A DNA stretch of 64,000 bases from Favolaschia claudopus (lineage: Eukaryota > Basidiomycota > Agaricomycetes > Agaricales > Mycenaceae), in contig JAWWNJ010000068.1 in NCBI GenBank assembly GCA_037176885.1, positions 1,240,001 through 1,304,000 on the forward strand. The letters are read 5' to 3'. Under the pieces are notes generated by a model that searched no databases, was not told the DNA's origin, and saw nothing but the letters and a program-made list of their open reading frames with translations. A program made the position numbers and the translations under genes. Numbering within the stretch: the first letter of the stretch is position 1; every line of letters begins with the position of its first letter. Positions 60,823 through 64,000 of the stretch are shown one piece after another.

Positions 60823-62028
60823 CTACTTGATCCGCAACCCTCTCAGCGCATTCGCCACATCATCGTAATTCTGGACGTTACCGGCGCCGGCAGTGACCCA
60901 CTCCCCGCTCCAGCCTTGCTCCGCGCGATGCGTACCGCGGGATTCGAAGGAACTCGGTGGGCCGGTAGGAGATGAGGAGGGTGTTGTCGATCGGGATGGT
61001 GCTGCGCGGCGCGACGCGGGGGACGTAGGCAGGGATGCCTCGGAGCGGGAAGGAGCTCTCTCGCTCTGAGGGGGAACTTGTGGCGCGCGACGGGAGGGGG
61101 AGGTCGCTGACGCGGAGCGAATTGGAGCCTCAGGTCTAGTAGCAGCACCGTGGGAGGGAGCGCGAGATGACGCAGAGGCAGAGCGAACTATGTGAGCATC
61201 CGGCCGACGTGGAGCTCTACTACCTGTGGCATTTGAGGGAGCGGGATGACTCTGGGGAGAGGATGCGGATGCGGATGCAGCCAGCACGAAGTCGAGACCC
61301 GGAGGAGTCTTGGGATACTCGACTCCAGATAGCGTCGAATACACACTAGCCGACTCGGCGTCCGATTCCGCCTCCGCCAGTGCCTCCAACGCTGTTTGAT
61401 CAGACGGAGACCCCGCAAGACTGGAGGAGGCGCCTCTCGTCAAAGAATCTCGTCGCGCACGGGAAGCCGCGGACGACGAGCGAACGAGTTTCGAGGACCG
61501 ACGGCGGCGCGAGTTGAGTGTGCTCGTGCGGCGGATGTGCCTCTGCTGCGCGTTGGCGGGGAAGACGAGCTCGGTAGGGACGTTCTCGCCTAGCGTGCGC
61601 ACGATTCGCGCCATTTTACGGGTGCGCTGGCGGTGCTGCTCTTCTGCTGGGGTGGTGGGGAAGACCATGGATGCGGGGGATGGGGCGCAGACCGCGGGAT
61701 CGGAGTCGCGGTTTGGTGGGGGAACGTGGACGCCGAGAAGGGGACGTACGGCAGCGCGGGAGGTGGAAGCGTGCGATGGGTCGGACGAGGAGTCACCAGT
61801 TTGAGCACGCAGAGAGGAAGACCGCGAAGGAGCGGCGATGTAGATTTGCGCATTGCGGGTACGAGTTTTAGGGCCCGTGAACGTGCCAGCGATGGGTGAG
61901 CTGGAGTCGATGAAGAGTGGGGTTTCACCGAGTAGATGACCGACTTTGCGGGTCGAGCGGATGAGACGGACGCGCTGCTCGTGTTTGAGAAAGTGAGTCG
62001 TGACTGGAAGGTTTTTAGGGTGCTCCAT
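60823..62028 (-). CDS. Ser/Ala/Arg-rich low-complexity protein
   Basis: Single exon, 401 aa from the ATG at 62,028. The upstream in-frame extension to 62,217 is rejected as less likely because the protein proper begins with a conserved-looking LPVTTHFLKHEQRVRLIRST (residues 7-26) and LLGETPLFID. The rest is rich in Ser, Ala, Arg and Pro with many RS/SR and SPS motifs, probably disordered and phosphorylated, and ends in a short helical segment (NYDDVANALRGLRIK). The N-terminal block is of a type seen in uncharacterised agaricomycete proteins. No known function. Confidence 0.65.
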   Translation of the reverse strand: MEHPKNLPVTTHFLKHEQRVRLIRSTRKVGHLLGETPLFIDSSSPIAGTFTGPKTRTRNAQIYIAAPSRSSSLRAQTGDSSSDPSHASTSRAAVRPLLGVHVPPPNRDSDPAVCAPSPASMVFPTTPAEEQHRQRTRKMARIVRTLGENVPTELVFPANAQQRHIRRTSTLNSRRRRSSKLVRSSSAASRARRDSLTRGASSSLAGSPSDQTALEALAEAESDAESASVYSTLSGVEYPKTPPGLDFVLAASASASSPQSHPAPSNATGSRAPRRPDAHIVRSASASSRAPSHGAATRPEAPIRSASATSPSRRAPQVPPQSERAPSRSEASLPTSPASRRAAPSRSTTPSSSPTGPPSSFESRGTHRAEQGWSGEWVTAGAGNVQNYDDVANALRGLRIK

Positions 62029-63202
62029 CGCAGAAAACGAGAGTAGACGCTGGTACCAGACCCACGACGCCGGAGGGGAAAGGAAAAAAAATATGAGCGC
62101 TTCTACCGCACCCGCCTTTTGTTCCCCACTCGCGAGTGAATGCAATTTGTTGTCGTCGTTAGGCATGAGCACAAGGGTTCCGTCACCGTCCAATAAAGTC
62201 GTTATCGCCGTCGGCAAGAGTGGGTTAATTAGGTAATTTCAGGTAACTTCTGTTGATTGGCGGCGAGAAACATGGCGACCGACGGACCCGATCCGTGGGG
62301 GTAAAGTAGTAGTAAAGTCCTTGCCTCGATGTTCACGACGTCTACAGCCCCTCGCATTAAATTGGCACCTGAAATATCCCAATGGTCAAATCTGGTCAAA
62401 TTGAAATGCTGTTTTTGAGTAGGAATTTTGCAGTGGAATCCCTGTCGCGATAACCTCTGTGATATAAGTAGTAGGCGAGAAGGTGATTACCGGACGGTTT
62501 TCACCTGCAAAAATACCGTTATTCGAAGCTTGGATCCCCGCGTGTCAATGTCGAACGCCGCCGATTGACACGCAGCTTCGCAGTAAGTATGTAGCTTCGC
62601 GGCGGTTTCCGTGAGTGGCCAGTCTTCTTCAAGTTCTTCGATTAGCTGTTGGAAAAGCTTGCAAAGGAACAAACGTACACTACACCGTAACAGAGAATCT
62701 AGGGGAAAAGGCCGCGCGCTAATTTTGTTTTTGAATGGTTCTGAATCACAGGAGAAAATGTGCTGTCACGAGTTCGACTGCAGCTGTCAGTGAGATTCAG
62801 AGCCCAGTTCTCATCTCATTGTCAAGTAAGGCCAGGTAAGGCCATCGCGAGAGATGGAAGTGGACGTCAAGTGGGGGAAAGCGTGAGTAACTCGAGTCGC
62901 TGTGTGACCTTGTGTGACTGTGATTGTGATGGTGACGGTTCCGTTACCACGGTGACATCCGTGTTTTTCCTCTGCTCTACCCCAACGACTGAAAAGCCGA
63001 ACTGTAATTGTGAGTGCCGCTACCCAGAATCTATTTCATATTTTATTGAAGAAAAAAACCCCCAGAGCTGGAGGCTTGCTTGGCGCAACTCACAGTAAGT
63101 CTGGAAGAATGCCAGTGCTCCAATTGTGCTCCAACTCAGCCAACGAGATTCAAAAGAAATGGTGGCACCCAATCACGATAATAAGTATCTCCGATCCTCT
63201 AT
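62029..63202. other. Intergenic region
   Basis: 1.17 kb. Contains the upstream region of the low-complexity gene and the 3' flank of the RPB1-like gene; an AATAAA at about 63,050 on the minus strand fits a polyadenylation signal of the latter. No coding exon and no heptad-repeat coding sequence found on either strand. Confidence 0.4.
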
Positions 63203-63997
63203 CTAGGTATGCGATATCACTTCAAACACCCCTGTACCCATGTGTGGCATCCGGCCCAATACTGCACTCTCGACAATACCATGACCGCGGATGTCTTCCT
63301 TCTCACCTATCGTCGCACCCTCCAACATGGGCCCAATTGTATCCTCTAAAAAGCATTGTCTCAATGCTCCTGCGCGTGCATAATCCTCACCGTTCCGATC
63401 CAAGGGCGTGATCTGCCCTCTATGCGTCATCCAATCGCATAGCAGGGACAGATGCCTATATCCAACATAGGATCCGTCCCACTCGAGAACATGACGAATT
63501 TCCTTGAGAAGAGCGGCCCTCGCAGCCTCGATTCCAAGAACCTGAAATATCTCCACACAGCTGTTCGAATATGTTCGTCTCCAGTCAACACCGTCGATGG
63601 ACATCACCGTCTTCAAGTTCGAACCGTGAGTCTCAAGCACCCATTCCCCGTTCGGTTTCCACCCAATGTTCCCATCTTCTTCAACGACAATCTTGCTCTG
63701 CTGGAGCATGAGGACCTTGTCAATATCCCTGACACCTCCCAAAACCACGAAGTCCAGAAGTTGATCTGCGAAAAGCCCGAGAAAATCGGGGCCTTGGTGA
63801 GGCAAGCCATCTTGTCTCACAATTCGGCAGCGAATAATAAGTTTATCCGCGTTATCTTCATTCCAGATGCAAAACAGATTCGGTCCGTCGCTGTCCGCGA
63901 TGCACGCGGCGACATGTGCCATGGACAGTGGCCAAACCATTTTCTTACGGTTGAGTTCGAAACGTAACAGCCAAGGAGAGTGAAGATGAAGGGACAA
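63203..63997 (-). CDS. Divergent RNA polymerase II largest subunit-like protein, partial, without CTD
   Basis: 264 codons reaching the right window edge; the 5' part lies outside. The sequence follows the Rpb1 domain 5 region: SPWLLRFELNRKKM, DNADKLIIRCRIV, EWVLETHGSNLKTVMSIDGV, RRTYSNSCVEIFQVLGIEAA, LLCDWMTHRGQI and GTGVFEV. It then stops (TAG at 63,203-63,205) where Rpb1 normally continues to the linker and the YSPTSPS tail. Many positions that are nearly invariant in Rpb1 differ (for example GQITPLDRNGEDYARAGALR). The frame is open throughout, so it may be an expressed, fast-evolving paralogue or a recent remnant. The canonical gene must lie elsewhere. Confidence 0.8.
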   Translation of the reverse strand: MSLHLHSPWLLRFELNRKKMVWPLSMAHVAACIADSDGPNLFCIWNEDNADKLIIRCRIVRQDGLPHQGPDFLGLFADQLLDFVVLGGVRDIDKVLMLQQSKIVVEEDGNIGWKPNGEWVLETHGSNLKTVMSIDGVDWRRTYSNSCVEIFQVLGIEAARAALLKEIRHVLEWDGSYVGYRHLSLLCDWMTHRGQITPLDRNGEDYARAGALRQCFLEDTIGPMLEGATIGEKEDIRGHGIVESAVLGRMPHMGTGVFEVISHT

Positions 63998-64000
63998 CTC

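Overview
Eukaryotic nuclear DNA from a filamentous fungus, most likely an Agaricomycete (mushroom-forming basidiomycete). The support is short GT-AG introns of about 45-80 bases in nearly every gene, compact gene spacing, and several families typical of that group: MYND-finger proteins of the agaric type, a basidiomycete-type Gti1/Pac2 regulator, BTB/POZ and F-box proteins, and a TET/JBP-like dioxygenase. Exon structures were derived by hand from reading frame, splice signals and comparison between paralogues inside the window; each multi-exon model given with exon coordinates closes in frame, except two copies flagged as frameshifted.

Layout. 0.3-1.2 kb: F-box-like gene. 1.5-5.9 kb and 20.7-25.0 kb: the two arms of an inverted segmental duplication, each holding a Pro/Gln/Asn-rich orphan gene and a MYND-finger gene; the right arm is followed by a third, diverged MYND copy (25.3-27.3 kb). 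Between the arms lies a 15-kb conserved core: flavin-reductase-like protein, SEC24 (COPII coat), a short-chain dehydrogenase, calcineurin A (CNA1) with an unusual 1.4-kb repeat-filled intron, and a Gti1/Pac2 (WOPR) transcription factor. 27.5-37.4 kb: MFS transporter (with a GC-AG intron), BTB/POZ-like gene, membrane-anchored aspartic protease, Zn2Cys6 transcription factor.

38.0-54.3 kb is the most striking region: a 16.24-kb DNA transposon with about 400-bp terminal inverted repeats and a perfect 8-bp target-site duplication (AAGGGGGT). It encodes an integrase-fold DDE transposase, a BTB/POZ protein, a 969-aa TET/JBP-like Fe(II)/2-oxoglutarate dioxygenase, a Cys-rich accessory protein and an F-box protein, and carries a 5.4-kb patchwork that includes a captured piece of a fumarate reductase gene. 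One 15-base palindrome recurs at the inner edge of both terminal repeats and in front of the dioxygenase gene.

54.3-64.0 kb: a gene-poor stretch with tRNA-like B-box repeats, a second aspartic protease that is an inverted paralogue of the one at 33-35 kb, a low-complexity Ser/Ala/Arg-rich protein, and at the window edge the C-terminal part of a divergent RNA polymerase II largest-subunit-like protein that stops without a heptad tail.

How the parts relate: the 6-20 kb and 27-37 kb blocks are ordinary chromosomal genes (secretion, Ca2+ signalling, regulation, transport, proteolysis). The duplicated MYND block and the transposon are the plastic parts. The transposon looks like a self-contained package: mobilisation, a likely DNA-base-modifying enzyme, and two adaptor-type proteins that could act on host ubiquitin ligases; that joint role is inference.
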